A stretch of DNA of 64,000 nt from Candidatus Hinthialibacteria bacterium OLB16 (GTDB lineage: Bacteria; Hinthialibacterota; Hinthialibacteria; OLB16), in NCBI GenBank assembly GCA_001567115.1, contig LMZT01000048.1, forward strand, positions 1 to 64,000, written 5' to 3'. Position numbers and translations under genes: made by a program. A model generated the notes under the pieces. The model was given only the letters and a program-made list of their open reading frames with translations. It was not told the DNA's origin and searched no databases. Below are positions 1-8,265 of this stretch, in pieces (position 1 is the first letter of the stretch; each line of letters starts with the position of its first letter).

Positions 1-800
1 CCCGGCTCCCATCTTCCGCGCCGCATTCTGGGTGCACAACGATAACGGGGGGCAGCCAGCCACCTCGCAGCAGATCGAGTCCACCGCCACCGGATCCACC
101 CCGGCGGCAATCACCCCGATATCCCTTGCGGTCCCCGACGCACCGGCCCCTGCCCTTCCATCCCGATAATCCCATCGACCAGGTTGAGACGCGGCGCGAG
201 AATCAAGGCATTGGCCACCAGCATATTCGAAAACCACTCACGGTCTCCGCCGCTGGCGAAATGACGGCAGGCTTTGCGTTTCCCAGGGACACATCCATAC
301 AGGTTCTTGACCGCGAAGGAAAAAGTCGCCTGGCGGTGCGCCTTGAATTTTGGCAGGTTGATGATTCCATCGGCCTGAATGGCTGTCGCAGCGACAGGAA
401 GGCGATGAATTTTTCCATCGATCCGAATTTCGCGGCTGATGCTCCCGCGCATCTCACAAATTTCGATCCCCTCCCGCTCCGCTTTTTGAAACAGCCCGAT
501 CCGTCGGGCCACCTGGCGTGCAGAACCAAAGGCCGGGCTGTCTGAAATGAATGGCACTGCCCCACACTCGCGCACCAGCCTGGCCACTTCGATCACAAAA
601 TCTCCATCGGTGCAGGCCGGGCGGTCTCCAGAGGGAGTTGTTACCAGATTCGGCTTGAGCAGAATCCGTTCATTCGGTCGGACAAAGGCCCTCATTCCTC
701 CCAATGGTTCCAGGCATTCCCTCAGGCTTTGAGAAAGGATCTCCGGCTGGTAGCTTTCGCATTTTTTAAGAGAGACCGAGGCTGTCTTTGGCATATTCAT
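1..800 (-). CDS. DUF362 domain protein (partial, frameshifted)
   Basis: This is the N-terminal part of a DUF362 protein; the C-terminus runs off the window edge. DUF362 proteins are iron-sulphur-associated proteins of uncertain function. Family-like stretches are ILLKPNLV near residue 47, the INLPKFKAH segment near 148 and VDGIIGMEGQGP near 209. The frame opened by the ATG at 798-800 stops at about 111. The family sequence continues in another frame as RDIGVIAAGVDPVAVDSI and runs to base 1. The break falls at the CCCC run at 147-150, and one extra base there restores a continuous protein, so an assembly indel is more likely than a pseudogene. It is the last gene of a minus-strand group. Confidence 0.75.
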
Positions 801-887
801 CAGGCTTCAGTTTAATCCCATTTCCGCCTGAGGGGAATTGTTTCGTGGATCGCTGATCGGCCATTCCTCTTTTTGAATGACAGCGAA

Positions 888-1373
888 TTAACCGTTTTTC
901 ACCGGGATCTGGATCTGGACTGGAACCCCAGCCGGCAGCTGCCGTGGCTGATAATGGTCGGGATCTTCTATGAAGCGCCGAATCTCTTCGAGGATCGCAG
1001 AAACATCCAGGCCCAGGGAGGCGGCTCCGGCTGCCAGAGTCTCCTGTTCGCCTGAAGCGGAACTCGAACAACCGCCTTTGTGCAAAACCGCCAGCACCTC
1101 TTTCATCCGGGGGTGCAGCGCAAGAAGGTCGGCGATCCGCATATCCTGTGTGACCTCGATCTGTCCTGCCTGGCGGCGGAGCTCGAAATCAAGGCGGCGG
1201 ATGTGTTTTCGCATCTCTTCCATCATGGAACGAGTTTCCGCGCCCCAGCTGTACAGCCGATCGTTGAGTGTCTCCAGGCGTTGGCGGATGGCCTTCATTT
1301 TCTGCCACAGGAGGAAACAGGCTCCTCCCAGGCCCATGACCAGGATGGACAGCAGAGTGGTTGTCAATGTCAT
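888..1373 (-). CDS. Membrane-anchored protein with DUF1858-like domain
   Basis: A 161-residue protein with one N-terminal membrane segment (about residues 4-23), a charged probable coiled coil (about 25-72) and a C-terminal domain (about 74-140). The pattern VTQDMRIADLLALHPRMKEV, a GGC turn and SLGLDVSAILEEI resembles DUF1858, the small domain found beside hybrid-cluster or redox proteins. DUF1858 often has a CxxC-like turn; here only GGCSSS is present, so any metal or redox role is unclear. It lies between the DUF362 gene and the DUF5009 gene on the same strand. The domain link is by pattern only; function unknown. Confidence 0.6.
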   Translation of the reverse strand: MTLTTTLLSILVMGLGGACFLLWQKMKAIRQRLETLNDRLYSWGAETRSMMEEMRKHIRRLDFELRRQAGQIEVTQDMRIADLLALHPRMKEVLAVLHKGGCSSSASGEQETLAAGAASLGLDVSAILEEIRRFIEDPDHYQPRQLPAGVPVQIQIPVKNG

Positions 1374-1408
1374 CAGTTCCCCGGCTCGCAGAGTTTTTCA
1401 GCAGATGG

Positions 1409-2602
1409 TCAGATCCGCAGGAAGATCTTCTTCCGATACATCCACAGGCACACCAGCCACAGAATTACCAGAACAGACACATTCTTTTCCACCGGCCCCC
1501 AGAACCCATCAAAAAGATCCGCTCCGAGGTGTGTCTGCAGTGTCTGAACAAGCCAGTCTTCAGCCAGATGGGCCATGACATACATGGCGATCGAGTTCAT
1601 TCCGACCACAATCAGCGGGTATGTCCACTGTTTGTATCCTTTCAAATCCACGATTCCATAAAAACACCCGAGAAGCAGCAAGGCCCATCCCCCACTGAAC
1701 AGGACCCAGGAGGGGGTCCAGATCCTTTTGACAATCGGGCAGCAGGCCTGGCCGGCCACCCACCCCAGCCCCAGGCTGAGAATTCCTCCGAGCAGCAGAT
1801 TCCGGCACTTTGTCCACCCATCGCGGCTTCCACGAAGCCATTCCCCCGCCATGAGGCCTATCAGGGCAGTTCCCATCGAAGGGATGAAACTCAGGGTCTG
1901 ATACCCACCCCCATTGAACCGCCAGGGTTCCGGCCACGGAAACAGGTTCAGAAACCAGACATCAAAAGCCGCCGCACAGTTTGTATTCTTGTTCCAGTGG
2001 GCAAAAAACCCTGAATAAGGCCCAAAGTCCGGTGCGACACCAGCCGCGGCGAAGTCAAAGTCTTTTCCCGGGAGCGGATAGAGCACAAATGCCAGCCAGT
2101 AGAAAATCAGAATCCCCCACAAGGCTGCCATTTGAAGCCTGAATCCCTTTCCGATAAAGAAATAGACAAAGGCATACCCCAGCCCGATCTGGGTCAGGAC
2201 ATCTTCGAAGGTAAAGCGGGTCTGCGGGCTTCCATTGGATCGAAGGAAAATCCCCAGCAGAACCAGAGCCAGTGCCCTGTATAAGACATGGCTCCATATC
2301 ATTTTCTTCGAAAGCCCTTTGGCCAGGCGGCTGGCATAGGAATAGGGCATCGCCACCCCGACCATGAACATGAATGAGGGCTGGATCAGGTCCCAGAAAG
2401 AGCACCCCTCCCAGCTCACATGGCTCAGCTGGTAGTCGATTCTCTCCCACCAGAGGTTATCCGGGAACTTCTCAGCTATCTGTGTCAGGCCAAAGCCACC
2501 TGACACCATGGCCAGCATGACAAACCCCCGATAAGCATCCAGCGATATCAACCGCTGGGATTTTTCAGAACCCGGTGCGACCTGGCTGGGCGGGTGGGTC
2601 AT
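1409..2602 (-). CDS. DUF5009 / heparan-alpha-glucosaminide N-acetyltransferase-like membrane protein
   Basis: A 397-residue polytopic inner-membrane protein. The N-terminus carries the family signature RLISLDAYRGFVMLAMVSGG (residues about 17-36), followed by many hydrophobic helices. This arrangement is typical of the DUF5009/DUF1624 branch of membrane acyltransferases, related to heparan-alpha-glucosaminide N-acetyltransferase, which carries an acetyl group across the membrane to an amino sugar. Length fits the family. It ends 36 bases before the membrane-anchored DUF1858-like gene and starts 15 bases after the TSUP permease, so the three may be co-transcribed. The family call is firm; the real acceptor sugar cannot be read from sequence. 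Confidence 0.8.
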   Translation of the reverse strand: MTHPPSQVAPGSEKSQRLISLDAYRGFVMLAMVSGGFGLTQIAEKFPDNLWWERIDYQLSHVSWEGCSFWDLIQPSFMFMVGVAMPYSYASRLAKGLSKKMIWSHVLYRALALVLLGIFLRSNGSPQTRFTFEDVLTQIGLGYAFVYFFIGKGFRLQMAALWGILIFYWLAFVLYPLPGKDFDFAAAGVAPDFGPYSGFFAHWNKNTNCAAAFDVWFLNLFPWPEPWRFNGGGYQTLSFIPSMGTALIGLMAGEWLRGSRDGWTKCRNLLLGGILSLGLGWVAGQACCPIVKRIWTPSWVLFSGGWALLLLGCFYGIVDLKGYKQWTYPLIVVGMNSIAMYVMAHLAEDWLVQTLQTHLGADLFDGFWGPVEKNVSVLVILWLVCLWMYRKKIFLRI

Positions 2603-2616
2603 GGCAAGGCTCTCCT

Positions 2617-3408
2617 TCAGCGAAACAGATCGATTGGACTCCAGCCGGTGACCAGCTGAATTCCAGTCAGGAACAGAATGCCATACACCAGCGGATTGAA
2701 CAGCCTTTCACTGGTGATGCGGTTCAACCAGACTCCCAATCCCACCCCGAAGGGCACCAGGGGCATCAGGGCAAAGCTCAGCAGCAGGTTCTCATTCGGA
2801 AACAGGCCCAGCCACCAGTATGGCAGCAGCTTGGCAGCATTGACCAGCGCAAAAAACCAGACCGTCGTCCCGACAAACAGCTGGCGGTCCAAATGCTGAG
2901 GCAGCAGATACATGGTGACCGGAGGGCCGCCGGCATGCGCCAGTGTCGAAACAAAACCGGAACAGGTCCCGAACAGCCAGCCATGCCAGCCTTTTGGATG
3001 GTAACGCTCGATTCGTTTGAAAATCCATTTTCGAAAGCACTGGTAAATTACAAACAGGAGGGAAATCCAGCCGATCATCGCTTTCAATTCTCGTTCAGCC
3101 CGCCCGGGATCGCCTGTCCAATGCAGGATGAACAGGCTTCCAAAAAGGATCCCGAGAAAGGCTCCAGGCAAAAGAGCGCGCAGGTTTTTGAGGCAGTACA
3201 GCCGGCGGTAAAAATAAATCGATACGATGTCGGACCCGCACAGCAGCGGGAGAAGGATCGCCGCTGCTTTGGTCGGGCTCATCACCAGCGACAAAAGAGG
3301 GGTGGCAATCACTCCAATTCCACCCGCAAAGCCCGCTTTGGCAATTCCGATCAGGATCACGCAAATCCCGGAAACTGCCCAGGTCAATGGACTTACATCG
3401 TTCAGCAT
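2617..3408 (-). CDS. TSUP (TauE/SafE) family permease
   Basis: A 263-residue membrane protein of about eight hydrophobic segments. It has the Gly-rich first helix of the TauE/SafE family (IGIAKAGFAGGIGVIATPLL, residues about 21-40) and a second related motif in the C-terminal half (GWLFGTCSGFVSTLAHAGGP). TSUP proteins move sulfite, sulfonates or similar organic anions across the inner membrane; the substrate here is not predictable. It is divergent from gspE across a 138-base gap and is the first gene of the minus-strand group running to base 1. No strong ribosome-binding site precedes the chosen ATG; an AAGGAG lies about 20 bases upstream. Confidence 0.85.
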   Translation of the reverse strand: MLNDVSPLTWAVSGICVILIGIAKAGFAGGIGVIATPLLSLVMSPTKAAAILLPLLCGSDIVSIYFYRRLYCLKNLRALLPGAFLGILFGSLFILHWTGDPGRAERELKAMIGWISLLFVIYQCFRKWIFKRIERYHPKGWHGWLFGTCSGFVSTLAHAGGPPVTMYLLPQHLDRQLFVGTTVWFFALVNAAKLLPYWWLGLFPNENLLLSFALMPLVPFGVGLGVWLNRITSERLFNPLVYGILFLTGIQLVTGWSPIDLFR

Positions 3409-3546
3409 AAGATTGTGTATAAAAGCTAACTCCTTGAAAACCTTATACTTAAATCATGTTTGCAGGTTTGAATAGAGGCTCCCGATGAACCGCTTTGGAT
3501 GAATGAGCTTGCTTCCTCCAAAAAAGGTGTCATAAGCTATTAGCGT

Positions 3547-5235
3547 ATGGATTATCAAAAATTGGGACACCTTCTCATCTCACGAGGCCTTCTCGCAGAG
3601 GAGGAGTGGAATGCCACACTCGAAAAAGAGCCGGTCAGCCTTGCGGTTCTCGCAGAAGCATTTGTTGAATCGGGGCGGCTCCCCGAAGCGGATTGGGCTG
3701 TAGCCATCGCCGAGGCTTTCGACCTCCCTTTCCTGGCGGAAATCACCGATGTCGATCCGGATCTGCTGTCCAAGGTTCCGAGCGACCTGGCCTTCAAGCG
3801 GCTTGCCCTGCCACTGCGCCGGGATAATGGCTCGGTGGTGGTGGCGGTGACCGATCCCGAGCCGGATCAGGTCTATGAAGATTTCCGGATACTCACCGGC
3901 GCGGCTCGCATCAAGGTGGTCATCTCCACCGAGAAGCATCTGCGCCAGGCCATCCAGAAAAGCTATGGCGCGACTGTCGAACGCATGGCGGCGGATCTCA
4001 GCGGCGACCGGGAGGGTGATGGAACCACCAGCGAAACCGGCCTCGAGGTGGACCATGACATCGGCAATCTGCGCGAACTGGCTGGCGAGCCCACTGTTGT
4101 CAATCTCGTCAACCTGATTCTCTTTGAGGCCATCCGGGATAAAGCCAGCGACATCCACATCGAGCCATTCGAATCCGAGCTGAAGCTTCGCTACCGCCTC
4201 GATGGGATGCTCAAGGAGATGCCTCCACCTCCCAAACACCTCCGTCTGGCCATCACTTCGCGCATCAAGATCATGGCCGGCATGAATATCGCAGAACGGT
4301 TTGTTCCGCAGGATGGCCATATCCGCCTGTCGCTGGAAGGAAGACAGATCGACCTGCGTGTCTCCTGTTGTCCGACTGTTTATGGGGAAAGCGTGGTTCT
4401 GCGCATTCTCGATAAAAGCAGCCTGATCCTCGATATCCAGGAACTCGGGATGGCGGAGGAAGATCGCAGCAAGTTCGATGAGGTCATACGACGGCCCCAT
4501 GGCATCTTCCTGGTGACCGGGCCGACCGGTTCAGGAAAAACCACGACCTTGTACACCGCGCTGATTCAGATTTTTTCTCCTTCACTGAAAATCATCACAG
4601 TCGAAGACCCTGTCGAGTATCACCTGCCCGGAGTCTGCCAGATCCAGGTGAACCAGAAGCGAGGCCTTACTTTCGCCACTGGTTTGCGGTCGATCATGCG
4701 CCAGGATCCGGATGTGATCATGGTGGGTGAGATCCGCGATGGTGAAACAGCCGAAATTTCGATTCGCTCCGCCCTGACCGGCCACCTGGTTTTCAGCACC
4801 CTGCACACGAATACTGCCGCAGGCGCGATTCCGCGTCTTCTCGATATGGGCATCGACCCGTTCCTGATCTCCTCATCCCTCAATGGAATTCTTGCGCAAC
4901 GCCTGGTGCGGCGCATCTGCCGGGGGTGCCGGATTGAATATGAACCCAGCGCCGAAGAGAAACTGGTTTCCCGCTGGCAGCATGCCGATTCAACCAAATG
5001 CTACCGCGGCGCCGGCTGTGAAATTTGCGGAGGAACCGGATACAAAGGCCGGATCGGCATCTACGAAATCATCATCCTCAATGATGACCTGCGCGAAATG
5101 ATCATCTCCCGCCCCTCAGCCAGCATGATCATGCAGGCTGCCGGGGCCAACTCCTTCCGTGAAGATGGCTGGAAAAAAGTCACCCAGGGGATTACCACGA
5201 TGGAAGAGGTTTTGAGAGTCGCTGAGGAGGATTGA
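3547..5235 (+). CDS. gspE: Type II secretion ATPase GspE
   Basis: A 562-residue cytoplasmic secretion ATPase that powers pseudopilus assembly. The N-terminal GspE/MshE domain covers about residues 1-150. The catalytic core has the Walker A motif GPTGSGKTTT (about 325-334), the Walker B region IMVGEIRDGETA (about 391-402) and the His box STLHTN. The zinc-binding C-terminal module is complete, with Cys pairs at about 458/461 and 491/494 (CRGC and CEIC). Length is normal for GspE/PilB. It is the first gene of the operon; no strong Shine-Dalgarno precedes the ATG. The tetracysteine module and following GspF favour GspE or PilB over PilT. Confidence 0.95.
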   Translation: MDYQKLGHLLISRGLLAEEEWNATLEKEPVSLAVLAEAFVESGRLPEADWAVAIAEAFDLPFLAEITDVDPDLLSKVPSDLAFKRLALPLRRDNGSVVVAVTDPEPDQVYEDFRILTGAARIKVVISTEKHLRQAIQKSYGATVERMAADLSGDREGDGTTSETGLEVDHDIGNLRELAGEPTVVNLVNLILFEAIRDKASDIHIEPFESELKLRYRLDGMLKEMPPPPKHLRLAITSRIKIMAGMNIAERFVPQDGHIRLSLEGRQIDLRVSCCPTVYGESVVLRILDKSSLILDIQELGMAEEDRSKFDEVIRRPHGIFLVTGPTGSGKTTTLYTALIQIFSPSLKIITVEDPVEYHLPGVCQIQVNQKRGLTFATGLRSIMRQDPDVIMVGEIRDGETAEISIRSALTGHLVFSTLHTNTAAGAIPRLLDMGIDPFLISSSLNGILAQRLVRRICRGCRIEYEPSAEEKLVSRWQHADSTKCYRGAGCEICGGTGYKGRIGIYEIIILNDDLREMIISRPSASMIMQAAGANSFREDGWKKVTQGITTMEEVLRVAEED

Positions 5236-5276
5236 CTCCTTCACCGGATCTCGATCTTTTCCAGCCCGGAATTGCC

Positions 5277-6497
5277 ATGCCGATATATCAATATAAAGCT
5301 ATCAACCCCGAGGGCAAGGAAACCACCGGTGCGATGGATGCCTCGGATCGCGGCGGGGCTTTGCGCCAGCTGCGCAGCCAGGGGTTAATCCCGGTTGAAG
5401 TCGGGGAGACCCTGATAGAAGCCTCCCCGCGGCGTGCTGCACGGCCCTCGCGCAAGAAGCGCAAGATTAAAACCCGTGAGCTGGTGATGTTCACCCACCA
5501 GATGAACTCGGTGCTCAAAGCCAACATCCCGCTCACCCAGGCTCTCGCAATCATATCCAGCCAGTCTGAGAGCGAAGTCCTCCGCGAGGTCCTGACAGAG
5601 GTTCGTGAAGCCATCGAAGGTGGCGCATCGATGGCCGATGCCATGCGTGAACACCCGGGTGTTTTTCCTCCTCTGTATGTCAACACTGTCCGCATGGGTG
5701 AAGAGGGGGGTGTCCTCGACCGGGTGATGGCCCAGCTGGCGGAGTTCCTTGAAGCCAATTATGCGCTCAATGCCGAGGTCCGTTCGGCCATGTATTATCC
5801 TGCCGCCATCGTCTGCATGGCGGTCCTTTCGGTCACCTTCATCCTGGTTTTCGTCATGCCCCGAATGACCAAGGTTTTCCTGGAGAGCGGCCAGATCCTC
5901 CCGCTCCCGACACGCCTTCTGATCGGAGCCGGGGATTTTCTTTCCACCCGTGGCTGGACGATCCCGATCATCCTGGGCGGCCTTTTCGCCCTGATGAAAT
6001 GGTGGCTCTCCACCGAAGACGGCCGGTATAAATGGTACCGCTTCCTGCGCGCCATGCCCGCTCTCGGCATCTTCATTAAAAAGGTAGGGGTGACACGCAT
6101 CGCCCAGACCATGGCAAGCCTGCTCCAGAGTGGCGTTCCCGCGCTGGATGCCCTTCGCCTGGTGGCCGCCACTGTCGGAGATGCGGTGGTTCAACGGGCA
6201 CTTTTCGAGGTATGCGACAAAGTTCAGAAAGGGCAGGGAATTTCCAAGCCCCTGGCCCAGGCCAATGTCTTTCCGATCCTGTTCACCCAGATGGTCCGTG
6301 TCGGTGAGGAATCCGGTGAGCTGGAGGCCATGTTCGCCCAGGTGGCGAATGCCTACAGCCTCGAGGTTCGCTATGCGACCAAAAATTTCATCAGCCTGAT
6401 GGAGCCGATCATCATCGGAGTCATGGCGATCGTTGTGCTCTTTATCGTCATGGCCCTCGCCCTCCCGATGATGAAGATGGGGCAGCTGGCCCATTGA
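5277..6497 (+). CDS. gspF: Type II secretion platform protein GspF
   Basis: A 406-residue inner-membrane platform protein that couples GspE to the growing pseudopilus. It begins MPIYQYKAINPEGKETTGAM, the standard GspF/PilC opening, and contains two repeated GspF domains (about residues 70-195 and 275-395) with three membrane segments. Motifs include FTHQMNSVLKANIPLTQAL and the second-domain counterpart ARIAQTMASLLQSGVPALDAL. The ATG at 5277 is preferred over the in-frame TTG at 5232, because the latter sits one base after the upstream AGGAGG and adds residues not seen in the family. It lies 41 bases after gspE. Confidence 0.95.
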   Translation: MPIYQYKAINPEGKETTGAMDASDRGGALRQLRSQGLIPVEVGETLIEASPRRAARPSRKKRKIKTRELVMFTHQMNSVLKANIPLTQALAIISSQSESEVLREVLTEVREAIEGGASMADAMREHPGVFPPLYVNTVRMGEEGGVLDRVMAQLAEFLEANYALNAEVRSAMYYPAAIVCMAVLSVTFILVFVMPRMTKVFLESGQILPLPTRLLIGAGDFLSTRGWTIPIILGGLFALMKWWLSTEDGRYKWYRFLRAMPALGIFIKKVGVTRIAQTMASLLQSGVPALDALRLVAATVGDAVVQRALFEVCDKVQKGQGISKPLAQANVFPILFTQMVRVGEESGELEAMFAQVANAYSLEVRYATKNFISLMEPIIIGVMAIVVLFIVMALALPMMKMGQLAH

Positions 6498-6511
6498 GGA
6501 GGCCATCCGCC

Positions 6512-7180
6512 ATGCGGGCATTCACCCTGCTCGAATTGATGCTGGTCCTGTTCATTCTGGCCCTGATGATCGGAATGGCGGCCCCCTCTCTGCGTTCGAT
6601 GAAAAAAGACCGGGACCTGGCAGCGGCTTCCCAGGTAACCGCTTCAGCCTGCAACTATGCGCGCAGCATGGCGGTCACCACCGGGCGGAGAACCCGGCTG
6701 GGGCTGGACCGTGAGGCCTCCCGCATCGATCTGATGGTCGAAGAAAACCCCATGGCCGAACCCGGGACCTATAACAAAAAGAACTGGCCGGTCGGCCTTT
6801 CCGGGACTCTTCCGAAAGGTGTTCGGATCGATCAGGTTTTCTATCCGGTCATCCGGGATGATGAAGAGGGGGATCCCTCCCAGGCACGAAAGTCATCATC
6901 CCGTTCGAAGGATGCCGACCCGGAAGAACAGACTGAAGAAGAAGCCATGGAAGAACGGAAATCGGTTCTGGTTTATGAACCCGATGGCACCACCCAGGAT
7001 ACCTTCATCTACCTGACAGTGGGGGATGCCACCCCGTCTGTCGAATCCGCCAGCGGGGAATCCCGCACACAAAATGATATCTACACCATCGCCATTATTG
7101 GAGCGATCGGCACCAGTGTCATTGTCCCGCGTTACACAGAGGAAATCTTCGATGTGTATGATCCGGAATTCAAAAAATAA
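6512..7180 (+). CDS. gspH: Minor pseudopilin, GspH-like
   Basis: A pseudopilin of 222 residues with a very short leader (MRA) before the prepilin motif FTLLELMLVLFILALMIG, including the Glu at mature position 5. The pattern of small residues, the conserved AR..A element (YARSMAVTTGRRTRLGL) and the beta-rich tail fit GspH. A charged low-complexity insert (about residues 120-150, ARKSSSRSKDADPEEQTEEE) is unusual. The ATG at 6512 has AGGAGG at 6497-6502, ideal spacing, and is preferred over the TTG at 6494. It directly follows gspF, the place where GspG normally sits, but it lacks the GspG calcium-site tail. Confidence 0.85.
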   Translation: MRAFTLLELMLVLFILALMIGMAAPSLRSMKKDRDLAAASQVTASACNYARSMAVTTGRRTRLGLDREASRIDLMVEENPMAEPGTYNKKNWPVGLSGTLPKGVRIDQVFYPVIRDDEEGDPSQARKSSSRSKDADPEEQTEEEAMEERKSVLVYEPDGTTQDTFIYLTVGDATPSVESASGESRTQNDIYTIAIIGAIGTSVIVPRYTEEIFDVYDPEFKK

Positions 7181-7568
7181 CACGAGTTCTCCGAAGCCTT
7201 ATCGGAAACGGAAAGCCTTCACCCTTTTCGAAGTGGTTATGGCGATCACGATTCTTTCTGTGGCGATTTCGGGGGTGCTGGTTTCATTCAATGGAATGAA
7301 TGAAGCCCACCGCCTGATCGAAAGGCGCACCGAAGCCTCCCTGCTGGCGCGCAATGTCATTGCGCGTGTTCGAAACCAGACCCTCAATCCGGAAAGTGAA
7401 GAAACAGAGGGGCAGTTCGCCGGCACCGATTACCGCTTCAAAATCGATTTCACCACCACAGACTGGGATCAGCTGTATGCGGTCTCGGTCAATATCCAGT
7501 GGGGGGATGAGGAAAAGCCGGAGGGGATCAACCTCTACACGCTCCAGTATTATGAGAAAACCGAATAG
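7152..7568 (+). CDS. gspI: Minor pseudopilin, GspI-like
   Basis: A 138-residue pseudopilin that overlaps the end of gspH by 29 bases. The prepilin motif is KAFTLFEVVMAITILSVAIS, preceded by a basic leader. The GspI-type features are the element LLARNVIARVRNQTL and the short beta-rich tail ending LYTLQYYEKTE. The ATG at 7152 has a GAGG eight bases upstream; a second ATG at 7158 is possible. GspI initiates the pseudopilus tip complex with J and K, and the next two genes encode those partners. Confidence 0.85.
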   Translation: MCMIRNSKNNTSSPKPYRKRKAFTLFEVVMAITILSVAISGVLVSFNGMNEAHRLIERRTEASLLARNVIARVRNQTLNPESEETEGQFAGTDYRFKIDFTTTDWDQLYAVSVNIQWGDEEKPEGINLYTLQYYEKTE

Positions 7569-8265
7569 ATCCTCCCCGTTCTCCTGTGCCGGTTTTACCC
7601 TCCTGGAACTGGTGATTTCCATGGTGGCCACCTCTCTGATCCTGGGAGCCGCGTATACCGCCTTTTTTTCCGGCCTGACCTCCTACAGCCTGAACTCCTA
7701 TCGCTCGGAGATTCGTTCGGTTCTGTCGCGCTCCCTGGGGCGCATTGTTGAAGATCTGCGTTGTGCTCAGACAGGGCATGAGGCGTTCCGGTTCCGTGTT
7801 GAAAATGATGAAATTGACCTTGAGAACCTCGATAACTTTCCGATTCCCAATGACCGTCTTCTGTTCACCGCCCCCACCTCTCAGGCTCAATGGGCAAACC
7901 GCCCGCAGAGTGACCTTTCCGAGGTGGAGTATTACATCGATCGCGATGACGAATCCCCGGCTCGATGGCTGGTGCGGCGCTCTCAATCTCCACCGGACAA
8001 CAAGCCCCTCGAAGGAGGCTCGGTCCACCTCATCGGCCCGCGTGTGATCGGGATGCAGATTTACTGCTTCGATGGGTCCAAATGGCTGGAGGAATGGGAT
8101 TCATCGACCGATCTCCCCCTGGCCTTGAGGATTATCCTGTATGTCGGCCCGACCCGCGATGCATTGACCCCGAACCGTTTTGAGTCCCTCTCCACCACTG
8201 CGTGGATTGCACGTGGAATCGGGAAAGCCTCATCCTCTGACTTCGCTGAGGAAGCCCTGCCATGA
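7552..8265 (+). CDS. gspJ: Minor pseudopilin, GspJ-like
   Basis: A 237-residue pseudopilin starting inside the end of gspI (17-base overlap). The N-terminus has a polar leader followed by AGFTLLELVISMVATSLILG, then the GspJ-type region SVLSRSLGRIVEDLRCAQTG. The longer globular part after about residue 70 is typical for J. GspJ sits with I and K at the pseudopilus tip. The stop overlaps the gspK start (ATGA), indicating translational coupling. Confidence 0.85.
   Translation: MRKPNRSSPFSCAGFTLLELVISMVATSLILGAAYTAFFSGLTSYSLNSYRSEIRSVLSRSLGRIVEDLRCAQTGHEAFRFRVENDEIDLENLDNFPIPNDRLLFTAPTSQAQWANRPQSDLSEVEYYIDRDDESPARWLVRRSQSPPDNKPLEGGSVHLIGPRVIGMQIYCFDGSKWLEEWDSSTDLPLALRIILYVGPTRDALTPNRFESLSTTAWIARGIGKASSSDFAEEALP

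Noticed and set aside
3580-6521. Antisense frames of 306 and 378 codons opposite gspE and gspF
   Set aside because: They shadow genes with unmistakable GspE and GspF motifs; no start signals or family features on the other strand.
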